The notes beneath the pieces were generated by a model that saw only the letters and a list, made by a program, of their open reading frames with translations, was not told where the DNA came from and did not search any database. The position numbers and the translations under genes are program-made. From Aequorivita marisscotiae (GTDB taxonomy: Bacteria; Bacteroidota; Bacteroidia; Flavobacteriales; Flavobacteriaceae): a stretch of 64,000 nt of DNA. Below, piece by piece: positions 50,568 to 58,678 of the stretch (position 1 is the stretch's first letter; each line of letters begins with the position of its first letter). Location of the stretch: positions 372,001 to 436,000 of the forward strand of contig NZ_CP122379.1 of the NCBI RefSeq assembly GCF_029814825.1. The letters run 5' to 3'.

Positions 50568-52082
50568 ATGGAGGATAAAAAATCGAAATTAACAAGACAA
50601 ACTGGAGCACCTGTTCCAGACAATCAGAATGTACAAACCGCCGGACCACGCGGCCCAATGCTTATGCAAGACGCATGGTTTCTCGAAAAAATGGCGAATT
50701 TTGACAGAGAAGTAATTCCCGAAAGGCGAATGCACGCCAAAGGTTCGGGAGCTTTCGGAACATTTACGGTTACGCACGATATCTCGAAATACTCCAAAGC
50801 GAAAATTTTTAGTGAAGTGGGCAAAAAAACCGAAATGTTTAGTCGCTTTTCCACCGTTGCCGGGGAAAGAGGCGCTGCCGATGCCGAAAGAGATATTAGG
50901 GGTTTTGCCTTAAAATTTTATACCGAAGAAGGTATTTGGGATTTAGTTGGAAATAATACACCTGTTTTTTTCTTCCGTGACCCAATGAAATTTCCAGACT
51001 TAAACCACGCCGTAAAGCGCGACCCAAAAACTAATTTGCGGAGCGCCAACAACAACTGGGATTTTTGGACATTGCTACCTGAGGCTTTACACCAAATTAC
51101 CATTGTTATGAGCGATCGCGGCATTCCAAAAGGTTACAGACATATGCACGGCTTTGGAAGCCATACTTATAGTTTAATAAACAATGACAACGTTAGGCAC
51201 TGGGTGAAATTCCATTTTATTACCCAACAAGGTATTAAAAATCTAACGGATAAAGAAGCCGCAGAATTAGTGGGTATTGATAGAGAGTCTTCGCAAAGAG
51301 ACTTGTTTGACGCCATTGAAAAGAAAGATTTTCCAAAGTGGAAGATGTTTATTCAGGTTATGACCGAAGAGCAGGCAAAAACATATCGCTTTCACCCTTT
51401 CGATTTAACCAAGGTTTGGTCTAAAAAAGATTTTCCACTTATTCCTGTAGGTGAATTTGCATTAAACCGAAACCCCGAAAATTATTTTCAAGATGTTGAA
51501 CAGGCAGCTTTTAACCCAACGAATATAGTACCTGGAATTGGCTTTTCTCCAGATAAAATGCTACAAGGACGATTGTTTTCGTACGGTGATGCACAACGTT
51601 ATAGATTGGGGGTAAATCATTACCAAATTCCTGTAAATAAACCTACCTGCCCGTATCACGCTTATCACAGAGATGGCGCTATGCGCGTAGACGGCAATTA
51701 TGGAGCAACCAAACATTACGAGCCAAACAGCTACGGACAATGGCAAGAACAGCCCGATGCAAAAGAACCACCGTTGGAATTAAATGGCGATGCCTATGCC
51801 CATAATTTTAGAGATGACGATGAAGATTACTACACACAACCAGGCGATTTATTCCGCATAATAAAGAGCGATGGGAAAGCACAGCAATTGTTTGATAATA
51901 CTGCAGCTCAAGTAGGGGGTGCAGAAAAGTTTATTCAGATTCGCCATATTAGAAATTGCTATAAAGCAGATCCAGAATATGGCGAAGGTGTGGCTAAAGC
52001 GCTGGATTTAACAATGGAAGAAGTTGATAGTTTTGACATGGCTCCATATAACAGATGGGCCCCCAGCCCCTCACAACGATAA
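50568..52082 (+). CDS. katA: Catalase (monofunctional, clade 3 type)
   Basis: 504 residues, a small-subunit length. The active site is clear: His in [17 protein letters not shown], Asn in [14 protein letters not shown], and the proximal haem ligand Tyr in [39 protein letters not shown] is the family signature. The first codons are preceded by ggagcatt, a fair ribosome site. It dismutates hydrogen peroxide in the cytosol. A near-consensus -7 element (taacttca, 50527-50534) lies upstream. No OxyR gene is adjacent. It shares a bidirectional terminator with the tRNA gene. Confidence 0.96.
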   Translation: MEDKKSKLTRQTGAPVPDNQNVQTAGPRGPMLMQDAWFLEKMANFDREVIPERRMHAKGSGAFGTFTVTHDISKYSKAKIFSEVGKKTEMFSRFSTVAGERGAADAERDIRGFALKFYTEEGIWDLVGNNTPVFFFRDPMKFPDLNHAVKRDPKTNLRSANNNWDFWTLLPEALHQITIVMSDRGIPKGYRHMHGFGSHTYSLINNDNVRHWVKFHFITQQGIKNLTDKEAAELVGIDRESSQRDLFDAIEKKDFPKWKMFIQVMTEEQAKTYRFHPFDLTKVWSKKDFPLIPVGEFALNRNPENYFQDVEQAAFNPTNIVPGIGFSPDKMLQGRLFSYGDAQRYRLGVNHYQIPVNKPTCPYHAYHRDGAMRVDGNYGATKHYEPNSYGQWQEQPDAKEPPLELNGDAYAHNFRDDDEDYYTQPGDLFRIIKSDGKAQQLFDNTAAQVGGAEKFIQIRHIRNCYKADPEYGEGVAKALDLTMEEVDSFDMAPYNRWAPSPSQR

Positions 52083-52101
52083 ACTCACAAATCATTATAT
52101 A

Positions 52102-52134
52102 AAAAAAGCCGACTAGTTAAAGTCGGCTTTTTTG
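52102..52134. terminator. Bidirectional terminator between katA and tRNA-Leu
   Basis: Perfect 10-base arms aaagccgact/agtcggcttt (52106-52115 with 52122-52131) with a six-base loop and A/T runs on both sides, so it can end katA rightward and the tRNA transcript leftward. Confidence 0.85.
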
Positions 52135-52139
52135 TTTAG

Positions 52140-52221
52140 TACAGGCGGAGAGACTCGAACTCTCACACCGTAAGGCACTAGATCCTAAGTCTAGCGTGTC
52201 TACCAATTCCACCACGCCTGC
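52140..52221 (-). tRNA. tRNA-Leu (anticodon UAG)
   Basis: The minus strand folds as a class II tRNA of 82 nt (no encoded CCA). The acceptor is GCAGGCG with CGCCTGT, discriminator A. The anticodon arm CTAGA-CTTAGGA-TCTAG gives anticodon TAG. It has a long variable arm (TGCCTTACGGTGT) and a T arm with GTTCGAG. It reads CUN leucine codons. Confidence 0.95.
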
Positions 52222-52394
52222 ATTAAATTCTCCCACAAAAGTTATTACTTATTGTAAAAGGAGTGCAAATATAAACAAGAATTTTATTTTTCAACCAAAT
52301 CTTTTCGGAAAATTTTCAATGTCATAAAATATCTATATTTCTTCAATGAAGGAGGGTTGTTTTTGTAACTTCGCTTTTATTCAAATAGTAATTT

Positions 52395-53783
52395 ATGAAA
52401 AGCGCAAAACCTTACATTGAAAAAAATAAAGATCGATTTATAGACGAATTGGTTTCACTATTGAAAATACCTTCTATCAGTGCAGATTCAGCCTATAAAA
52501 AGGATGTTTTAAAAACTGCCGAAGCAGTAAAAAATCAACTTAAAAAAGCAGGCTGCGACACAGTTGAAATCTGCGAAACACCCGGGTATCCTATTGTTTA
52601 CGGTGAAAAAATAATAAACAAAAAATTGCCCACTATTTTGGTATACGGACATTACGATGTGCAGCCGCCAGATCCATTGGATTTGTGGGATAGCCCGCCA
52701 TTTGAGCCGGTAATTAAAAAAACCAAGCTACATCCTGAAGGCGCTATTTTTGCCCGCGGAAGTTGCGACGATAAAGGCCAAATGTATATGCACGTAAAAG
52801 CGCTGGAATATATGACCGAAACCAATCAATTGCCTTGCAACGTGAAGTTTATGATTGAAGGCGAAGAGGAAGTGGGTAGCAGCAGCTTAGAGTGGTTTGT
52901 AACCCGAAACCGAGAAAAACTCGCTAATGATGTTATTTTAATTAGCGATACCGGTATGATTTCTAAAGACGTACCCTCAATAACTACGGGACTTCGCGGC
53001 TTGAGTTATGTAGAGGTGGAAGTTACGGGACCAAATCGCGATCTGCACAGCGGTCTTTACGGCGGTGCAGTGGCAAACCCAATAAACGTTTTAACTAAAA
53101 TGATTGCGTCCCTTCACGACGAAAACAACCATATTACCATTCCAGGATTTTATGATGATGTTGAAGAACTTTCAACCGATGAACGCGCAAAAATGGCAGA
53201 AGCTCCATTCAACTTAAAAGATTACGAAGCATCTATTGATATCGACTCCGTTTATGGGGAAAAAGGATATTCCACAAACGAGCGAAATAGCATTCGCCCA
53301 ACTTTAGATGTTAACGGTATTTGGGGCGGCTACATTGGTGAAGGTGCAAAAACAGTTATTGCTAGTCAAGCTTTTGCCAAAATAAGTATGCGATTGGTGC
53401 CAGACCAAGATTGGAGAAAAATTACGGAACTTTTTAAAAATCATTTTGAAAGTATTGCTCCAAAAGGCGTTCGCGTTAAGGTAAAACCGCATCACGGCGG
53501 GCAGGCGTATGTTACCCCGATTGATAGTCTGGGTTACAAAGCTGCTGAAAAAGCGTATGAGGCAACCTTCGGCAAAACGCCTATTCCGCAGCGAAGCGGT
53601 GGTAGCATTCCAATTGTAGCGCTGTTTGAAAAAGAATTAAAAAGCAAAACAATCTTAATGGGATTTGGATTGGATAGCGATGCCATCCACTCGCCAAACG
53701 AGCATTTTGGTATTTGGAATTACCTAAAAGGAATAGAAACCATTCCACAATTTTATCATTATTTTACTAAAATGAGTTCATAA
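52395..53783 (+). CDS. M20 family metallopeptidase (dipeptidase type)
   Basis: 462 residues. Metal and catalytic residues are in place: TILVYGHYDVQPPDP (His and catalytic Asp), ARGSCDDKGQMYMHV (bridging Asp), MIEGEEEVGSSSLEW (general base Glu-Glu) and SDTGMIS. The dimerisation-domain motif GPNRDLHSGLYGG and a C-terminal HSPNEHF with the last His complete the set. It cleaves dipeptides in the cytosol using two Zn ions. A -7-like element (taacttcg, 52368-52375) precedes it. It stands alone, followed by a repeat-like hairpin. Confidence 0.94.
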   Translation: MKSAKPYIEKNKDRFIDELVSLLKIPSISADSAYKKDVLKTAEAVKNQLKKAGCDTVEICETPGYPIVYGEKIINKKLPTILVYGHYDVQPPDPLDLWDSPPFEPVIKKTKLHPEGAIFARGSCDDKGQMYMHVKALEYMTETNQLPCNVKFMIEGEEEVGSSSLEWFVTRNREKLANDVILISDTGMISKDVPSITTGLRGLSYVEVEVTGPNRDLHSGLYGGAVANPINVLTKMIASLHDENNHITIPGFYDDVEELSTDERAKMAEAPFNLKDYEASIDIDSVYGEKGYSTNERNSIRPTLDVNGIWGGYIGEGAKTVIASQAFAKISMRLVPDQDWRKITELFKNHFESIAPKGVRVKVKPHHGGQAYVTPIDSLGYKAAEKAYEATFGKTPIPQRSGGSIPIVALFEKELKSKTILMGFGLDSDAIHSPNEHFGIWNYLKGIETIPQFYHYFTKMSS

Positions 53784-53790
53784 AAAATAA

Positions 53791-53829
53791 TCTCCACACC
53801 TCCCTTTTAGCGGGGAGGTTCGGTGGAGA
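53791..53829. repeat. REP-like imperfect hairpin after the M20 peptidase gene
   Basis: tctccacacctccc is followed by ttttag and then cggggaggttcggtggaga, giving a long GC-rich stem with small bulges in an otherwise AT-rich gap. No T run follows. Intergenic palindromes of this style are repeated in many flavobacterial genomes. Only this copy was noticed in the window. Confidence 0.5.
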
Positions 53830-54006
53830 AATAAATTGTTATATGTACTCAGCAAAATTCTAAATTGTTAAGCCTACACTGTTTTTTAGGATAAATTCAT
53901 TCCCATTTAAATTGGAATGTAATTAACCGCGTAAACTTTTAAATAGAATTTTAAAACATAATTTCGCTATCTTTAGGATTAGATTCCTCACCAAAGAATC
54001 TAAATT

Positions 54007-55788
54007 GTGAAGCGAAAAAATAGCTTTTGGAATGAACTAAAACGACGTAACGTAATAAAAAGCGCAATTTCGTATGTAGTTGTGGCGTGGTTACTTATAC
54101 GTATTGTTGCGCTATTGGGAGATATTTTGGAAATGCCGCTATGGATTTCAAAAAGCCTGTTTTACCTACTTTTAATAGGTTTCCCCTTTTATTTATTGGG
54201 TTCTTGGATTTATGAATTTACTCCCACAGGCATAAAAAGAACCAGTAAAGTAACCGAATCTGCTTCCATTCGAAAAAAAACCGGAAAACGTCTCAATAAA
54301 ATCATAATTGCCTTCTTAGTTTTAATACTCGCAGTTTTAATTGTTGACAGGTTTATTATAACCGACAAAAAAGCCGAAAACAACATTAGTAGTTTAGTTT
54401 TAGCGACAAACGCTACGACCATAGCCGTACTTCCATTTCAAGATTTTTCGGAACAAAAGGACAACGCCTATTTTGCCGACGGACTTACCGAAGAACTTCT
54501 CAATCTGCTGTCGCAAGTAACCAATCTAAAAGTAACTTCACGAACCTCAACATTTTCTTTTAAAAATTCTGAACTAAAAATTACCGACATCGCCAAAAAA
54601 CTAAATGTTTCGTACATTTTAGAAGGAAGTGTTCGCAAATCGGGAAACCTTCTTCGTATTACTGCACAGCTCATCGATGCAAAGAACGATAAACACTTGT
54701 GGTCTGAAACATACGACAGAACTTTAGATAACATATTTGTAATTCAGGACGAAGTATCGGAAGCTGTTGTAAAAGCGTTGGAAATTAATTTATTGGACAC
54801 AAAACCCCTTCCAAAATCTAAAAAAACAAATCCCGAAGCATATAAATTGTATTTACAGGCAATTCACGAATCGCATTTTTCCAGCGATCCCCAACAATTA
54901 ATACAGGCTGTATCTTTTGCAAAACAAGCTTTGGCAATAGACAGCAACTACGTTCCGGCTTGGTTATTATTGGCAAATATATATCAAACACAGGCCAACA
55001 ACGGCACCTTAACTTTTGACGAGGGCTATGGTTTGGCGACAAAAGCAGCAAAGAAAGTGTTGGAAATTGAGCCAAATAATGCCTTAGCATACGCCTACCT
55101 AGCCGATATTGAATTAGGATATAACTGGGATTTTACCAAAGCCAAAAAACTTAATGCAATTGCGCTAAAACTAGACGGTTCCAATCCCGAAATAATAAAC
55201 TTAACTGCGGTACTTGCCATTGCACTTGGCAATATTGAAAAAGCCTTGCGGCTGCAGGAATATTCGGCAAGTTTAGACCCTCTTAACCCAGACATATATT
55301 ACCAATTGGTAAACGTATATTATTGTGCAAATAGGCTCGACGAAGCCGTAGATGCTGCCAAGAAATGTATAGAATTACAACCCAATCGGTATGCCATTCA
55401 TTATTATTACACAAGGGTTTTATTACAGCAGAATAAACCAAATGAAGCTCTTGAAGCTATAAAGGCAGAGAAAGATGAAGGATGGCGCTTACAGATGTAT
55501 GCCGATATCTACTTTAAATTAAATGAAAAAGAAAAATCTGATGCATATCTGAACGAACTTATTTTAAAATATGAGCAAGAAATGGCGTACCAAATTGCCG
55601 AAAGCTATTCGTTTAGACGCGATACCGAAAACGCTTTTAAATGGCTAGACATAGCATACAAACTGCACGATGTAGGATTAAACGAAGTGCTTTCCGAACC
55701 GCGTTTTAGAAATTTACACAACGATAAAAGATGGCAACTCTTTATAGAAAAGATGGGTTTTCCCGAAACAGCTAACGATACCCAATGA
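54007..55788 (+). CDS. Membrane-anchored TolB-like/TPR protein (copy 1)
   Basis: 593 residues starting with GTG. The first 75 residues carry the motif FWNELKRRNVIKSAISYVVVAW and two to three membrane segments, then a fourth segment at about 98-116. Residues about 135-255 are the TolB-N-like/FlgO-type domain (IAVLPFQDFSEQKDNAYFADGLTEELLNLL, then LKVTSRTSTFSFK, YILEGSVRKSGNLLRITAQLIDA). The remainder is TPR repeats. This architecture is often found behind adenylate-cyclase or winged-helix domains; here the sensory or enzymatic front is replaced by a membrane module. The partner gene starts inside its stop codon (ATGA). Function is unknown. Confidence 0.85.
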   Translation: MKRKNSFWNELKRRNVIKSAISYVVVAWLLIRIVALLGDILEMPLWISKSLFYLLLIGFPFYLLGSWIYEFTPTGIKRTSKVTESASIRKKTGKRLNKIIIAFLVLILAVLIVDRFIITDKKAENNISSLVLATNATTIAVLPFQDFSEQKDNAYFADGLTEELLNLLSQVTNLKVTSRTSTFSFKNSELKITDIAKKLNVSYILEGSVRKSGNLLRITAQLIDAKNDKHLWSETYDRTLDNIFVIQDEVSEAVVKALEINLLDTKPLPKSKKTNPEAYKLYLQAIHESHFSSDPQQLIQAVSFAKQALAIDSNYVPAWLLLANIYQTQANNGTLTFDEGYGLATKAAKKVLEIEPNNALAYAYLADIELGYNWDFTKAKKLNAIALKLDGSNPEIINLTAVLAIALGNIEKALRLQEYSASLDPLNPDIYYQLVNVYYCANRLDEAVDAAKKCIELQPNRYAIHYYYTRVLLQQNKPNEALEAIKAEKDEGWRLQMYADIYFKLNEKEKSDAYLNELILKYEQEMAYQIAESYSFRRDTENAFKWLDIAYKLHDVGLNEVLSEPRFRNLHNDKRWQLFIEKMGFPETANDTQ

Positions 55789-57536
55789 ATCTAAACGAAT
55801 TTTTTAATGAGTTAAAAAGAAGAAATGTCTTTAAAGGCACAGTTTCCTATTTGGTGTTTTCTTGGGTTCTGCTACAGGTTATCGCCATACTCAGCCCCAT
55901 AATAAATGCCCCGGCCTGGTTTGGCAAAATGTTGCTAATTATTTTAATTGTGCTTTTGCCCGTTTGGATTTGCATTTCATGGTTCTTTGAAATTACGGCT
56001 GATGGTATAAAAAAAACAAAGAATGTTCCAAGAGAAAAATCAATTTCACAAAAAACAGGGCAAAAACTCAACACTTTTATCATTGCGTTTTTGGCCCTGG
56101 CAATAATTTTATTGTTTGTAGATAGATTTAGATTACGGGCCGAAAAAAAAGAAACCGCCATTGCTACAGAAACAATTCCCGAAAAATCTATTGCAGTTTT
56201 ACCCTTTTCAGATATCACCCCCGATAAGCAACAGGGTTATTTTGCCGATGGATTGGCAGAAGAGGTGCTTAATTCATTGGTGAAAATAAACGAACTGCAA
56301 GTTACCTCCCGCACCTCTGCTTTTTCGTTTAAAAACAAAGCTATGGACCTGCCCGAAATTGCAAAAGCACTTCACGTTAGTTATATTCTCGAAGGCAGTG
56401 TACGCGCCCAGGACAGCACACTACGGGTAAGCGTAAATCTTGTGGAAACAAAAACCGACAACAATATTTGGTCTCAAACTTGGGAAAAAGAACTGAAAAA
56501 CATTTTTAAAATTCAAAATGAAATCGCTGAGGCTGTTGCAGAAAATCTTCAGTTACGCATTCTCGACAATATAATTCCGAAGGTTAAAGAATCTAACACC
56601 GAAGCGTACGAATTGTTTTTAGAAGGCAGATACGTTTTTAGAAGTAACATTGACGAGGCTTCGCTAATAGAATCTGAGCAGTTAATAAAACAATCCCTGG
56701 CTATTGATTCTACCTACGTTCCCGCATTAGTGCTTTTAGGAAATATTTATCACGTGCAAAACAATTACGGAACAATAGATTTTGAACAGGCAAAAAAAGT
56801 TACTTCGCAAATTGCTGAAAGAGCAATAAAAGCAGACAGTACCTATGCCGAAACGTATGCTTTTATGGCATTATCCTCCTTAGAATATGAAAACGATATC
56901 GGCAAAGCCGCTAAACTTACAAACAAAGCATTAAGCTTAGAGCCCAATAATGAAACTGCTTTGCACAGAGCATCAGAGATAGCATTACTCCGAGGCAATG
57001 CAGAAGAAGCAATAAACATTCTTAAAAAAGTGCTTGCGATAGATCCTTTGAATGCCAACAATTACTATGCGCTGGCAAACACATATTACATGGCTAAAAA
57101 ATTTCCGGAAGCCGAATTAAATATTAAAAAATCTATAAAATTAGACCCAGATCAAGATTTGGCATATTCGCAACTTGCACTTACATTAATGTATCAAAAA
57201 CGGTACAAAGAAGCTTTAAAAGTTATAGAAAAAGAACCTTTAGAAGGGTTTCAATTACATGTACAAGCTATGATATATTATTTTTTGGGCGATACGGAAA
57301 AATCTGATGCCGCGTTAAATAAACTTACCAAAGAATTTGAAAAAGCATGGGGCTTCCAAATTGCCAGTACCTATGCCGTGCTCAATAACGAAACCCAAAT
57401 GTATTTTTGGTTAGAGAAAGCCAGAACCAACAATGATCTCGGATTAATAGAATTACCGTATGAACCTACTTTTGAGCCCTATAGAGACCAACCTCGCTTT
57501 AAAGAATTTATTAAAAAGCTGAATTATAAATACTAG
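55785..57536 (+). CDS. Membrane-anchored TolB-like/TPR protein (copy 2)
   Basis: 583 residues, a paralogue of the upstream protein with the same order: FFNELKRRNVFKGTVSYLVFSW membrane module, IAVLPFSDITPDKQQGYFADGLAEEVLNSL domain, then TPRs (YVPALVLLGNIYHVQNNYG, NANNYYALANTYYMAKKFPEAE). Its ATG overlaps the previous stop by four bases, so the two are translated together and may form a heteromer. No enzymatic residues are visible. The tandem duplication with divergence suggests two matched subunits rather than simple redundancy (inference). Confidence 0.85.
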   Translation: MNLNEFFNELKRRNVFKGTVSYLVFSWVLLQVIAILSPIINAPAWFGKMLLIILIVLLPVWICISWFFEITADGIKKTKNVPREKSISQKTGQKLNTFIIAFLALAIILLFVDRFRLRAEKKETAIATETIPEKSIAVLPFSDITPDKQQGYFADGLAEEVLNSLVKINELQVTSRTSAFSFKNKAMDLPEIAKALHVSYILEGSVRAQDSTLRVSVNLVETKTDNNIWSQTWEKELKNIFKIQNEIAEAVAENLQLRILDNIIPKVKESNTEAYELFLEGRYVFRSNIDEASLIESEQLIKQSLAIDSTYVPALVLLGNIYHVQNNYGTIDFEQAKKVTSQIAERAIKADSTYAETYAFMALSSLEYENDIGKAAKLTNKALSLEPNNETALHRASEIALLRGNAEEAINILKKVLAIDPLNANNYYALANTYYMAKKFPEAELNIKKSIKLDPDQDLAYSQLALTLMYQKRYKEALKVIEKEPLEGFQLHVQAMIYYFLGDTEKSDAALNKLTKEFEKAWGFQIASTYAVLNNETQMYFWLEKARTNNDLGLIELPYEPTFEPYRDQPRFKEFIKKLNYKY

Positions 57537-57537
57537 C

Positions 57538-58113
57538 CTATATTTTCTTTACAAAATCTGTGATAATCACAATTTGTTGGCCATCTACTTTACCTTCAAT
57601 ATATTTTTCGTTTTCGTGATCGAGCGAAATTCTGCGTACGGCCGTTCCCTGCTTGGCAACCATACTGCTACCTTTCACTTTTAAATCTTTTATCAAAACT
57701 ACAGAATCGCCCGCTTCCAAAATAACACCGTTGCTATCGCGATGAATAACGGCATCGGCTTTTGCTTCTGCTACACCTGCCTTTGCCCATTCCTTTGTTG
57801 CGTCTTCCAGATACATCATATCCAGCAAATCCTGTGGCCAACCTTCGGCTTTTAAACGGGTTAGCATGCGCCAAGCCATAACCTGTACTGCAGGAACTGT
57901 ACTCCACATACTATCATTCAAGCATCGCCAATGGTTTGCATCTACTTTTTCTGGGTCTTCTATTTGTTCATTACAAGTATGGCAGATTAAAATAGTTGTT
58001 TCGGCCACGTCTGTTGGGGAATTTGGCACTTCAAAAACCCTAAGATTTTCTTCGTTTCCGCAAAGTTCACATTTGTTATCGCTTCGCTGTTGTAATTCTT
58101 TCTCTAAACTCAT
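57538..58113 (-). CDS. PhnA/YjdM family zinc-ribbon protein
   Basis: 191 residues from ATG at 58113. The frame is open to 58230, but the -7 box at 58131-58138 places transcription start inside it, so the shorter form is used. MSLEKELQQRSDNKCELCGN opens a zinc ribbon (CELCGNEE and CHTC). The C-terminal domain is diagnostic for PhnA (VIHRDSNGVILEAGDSVVLIKDLKVKGSS, ending ITDFVKKI). Despite the name the family is not clearly tied to phosphonate use; E. coli YjdM is of unknown role. It is divergent from the BlaI gene. Confidence 0.88.
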   Translation of the reverse strand: MSLEKELQQRSDNKCELCGNEENLRVFEVPNSPTDVAETTILICHTCNEQIEDPEKVDANHWRCLNDSMWSTVPAVQVMAWRMLTRLKAEGWPQDLLDMMYLEDATKEWAKAGVAEAKADAVIHRDSNGVILEAGDSVVLIKDLKVKGSSMVAKQGTAVRRISLDHENEKYIEGKVDGQQIVIITDFVKKI

Positions 58114-58130
58114 CTTAAAATAATTTGGGT

Positions 58131-58138
58131 CAAAGATA
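58131..58138 (-). promoter_or_regulatory. Probable -7 box of the PhnA-family gene
   Basis: Minus strand TATCTTTG matches TAnnTTTG. It ends 17 bases before the ATG at 58113 and rules out the longer upstream reading frame as the translated form. Confidence 0.45.
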
Positions 58139-58247
58139 TTCTTTTGAACTCGAAACCGAAACCCAAATCGAGACCAGTTCATAACTTTAAAAAGGTTTTG
58201 GTTACGACTTTGAAATTTGGGATTTGTCATTTGAAAATTTTTTAACC

Positions 58248-58289
58248 TCTACATTTGTAGAATTAAAATAATTGTTCTACGTTTGTAGA
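58248..58289 (+). promoter_or_regulatory. Two BlaI-type operator boxes, each containing a -7 box
   Basis: tctacatttgtaga (58248-58261, perfect inverted repeat) and tctacgtttgtaga (58276-58289, one mismatch) lie 28 bases apart. They match the TACA/TGTA core of BlaI/MecI operators. Each box contains a TAnnTTTG element (58250-58257 TACATTTG; 58278-58285 TACGTTTG), so repressor binding would cover the promoter. The BlaI ATG is at 58311. Confidence 0.7.
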
Positions 58290-58310
58290 GTTAGTTTTAA
58301 AAATACAAAG

Positions 58311-58676
58311 ATGACGCTCTCAAATGCCGAAGAACAATTAATGCAGCTCCTCTGGAAAAAGGAGCGTGCAATTATGAAAGATTTAGTTGAAGCTTATCCA
58401 GAACCAAAACCTGCCACAACTACCGTTGCCACGCTTTTAAAACGCATGCAGGACAAAAGGTTTGTAGATTACGTACAACTGGGGCGATCGCGCGAATATT
58501 TCCCATTGGTGAAAAAGAAAGATTATTTTTCAAAACACGTAAATGGGTTGATAAAAAATTTCTTTAACAACAGTCCGTCGCAATTTGCTTCATTTTTTAC
58601 GGAAGAAACCAATCTTTCCAAAAAAGAGCTGGAGGAATTAAAGGCTCTAATAGATTCAGAAATTAAAAAGAAGTAG
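58311..58676 (+). CDS. BlaI/MecI-type transcriptional repressor
   Basis: 121 residues from ATG at 58311; the frame is open from 58272, but that would cover the operator. MTLSNAEEQLMQLLWKKERAIMKDLVEAY is the first half of the winged helix, then TTVATLLKRMQDKRFVDYVQLGRSREYFPLV. The C-terminal helices (EETNLSKKELEELKALID) form the dimer, and the protease-sensitive Asn-Phe region used by BlaR1/MecR1 is plausible around KNFFNNSPSQF. It represses itself and the BlaR1-like gene, starting 2 bases after its stop. In Bacteroidota such pairs often have no beta-lactamase; none is present here. Confidence 0.9.
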   Translation: MTLSNAEEQLMQLLWKKERAIMKDLVEAYPEPKPATTTVATLLKRMQDKRFVDYVQLGRSREYFPLVKKKDYFSKHVNGLIKNFFNNSPSQFASFFTEETNLSKKELEELKALIDSEIKKK

Positions 58677-58678
58677 TT

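Noticed and set aside
58114..58230. N-terminal extension of the PhnA-family protein (39 more codons)
   Set aside because: The exact -7 box at 58131-58138 lies within it, and the zinc-ribbon protein normally starts at MSLEKEL.
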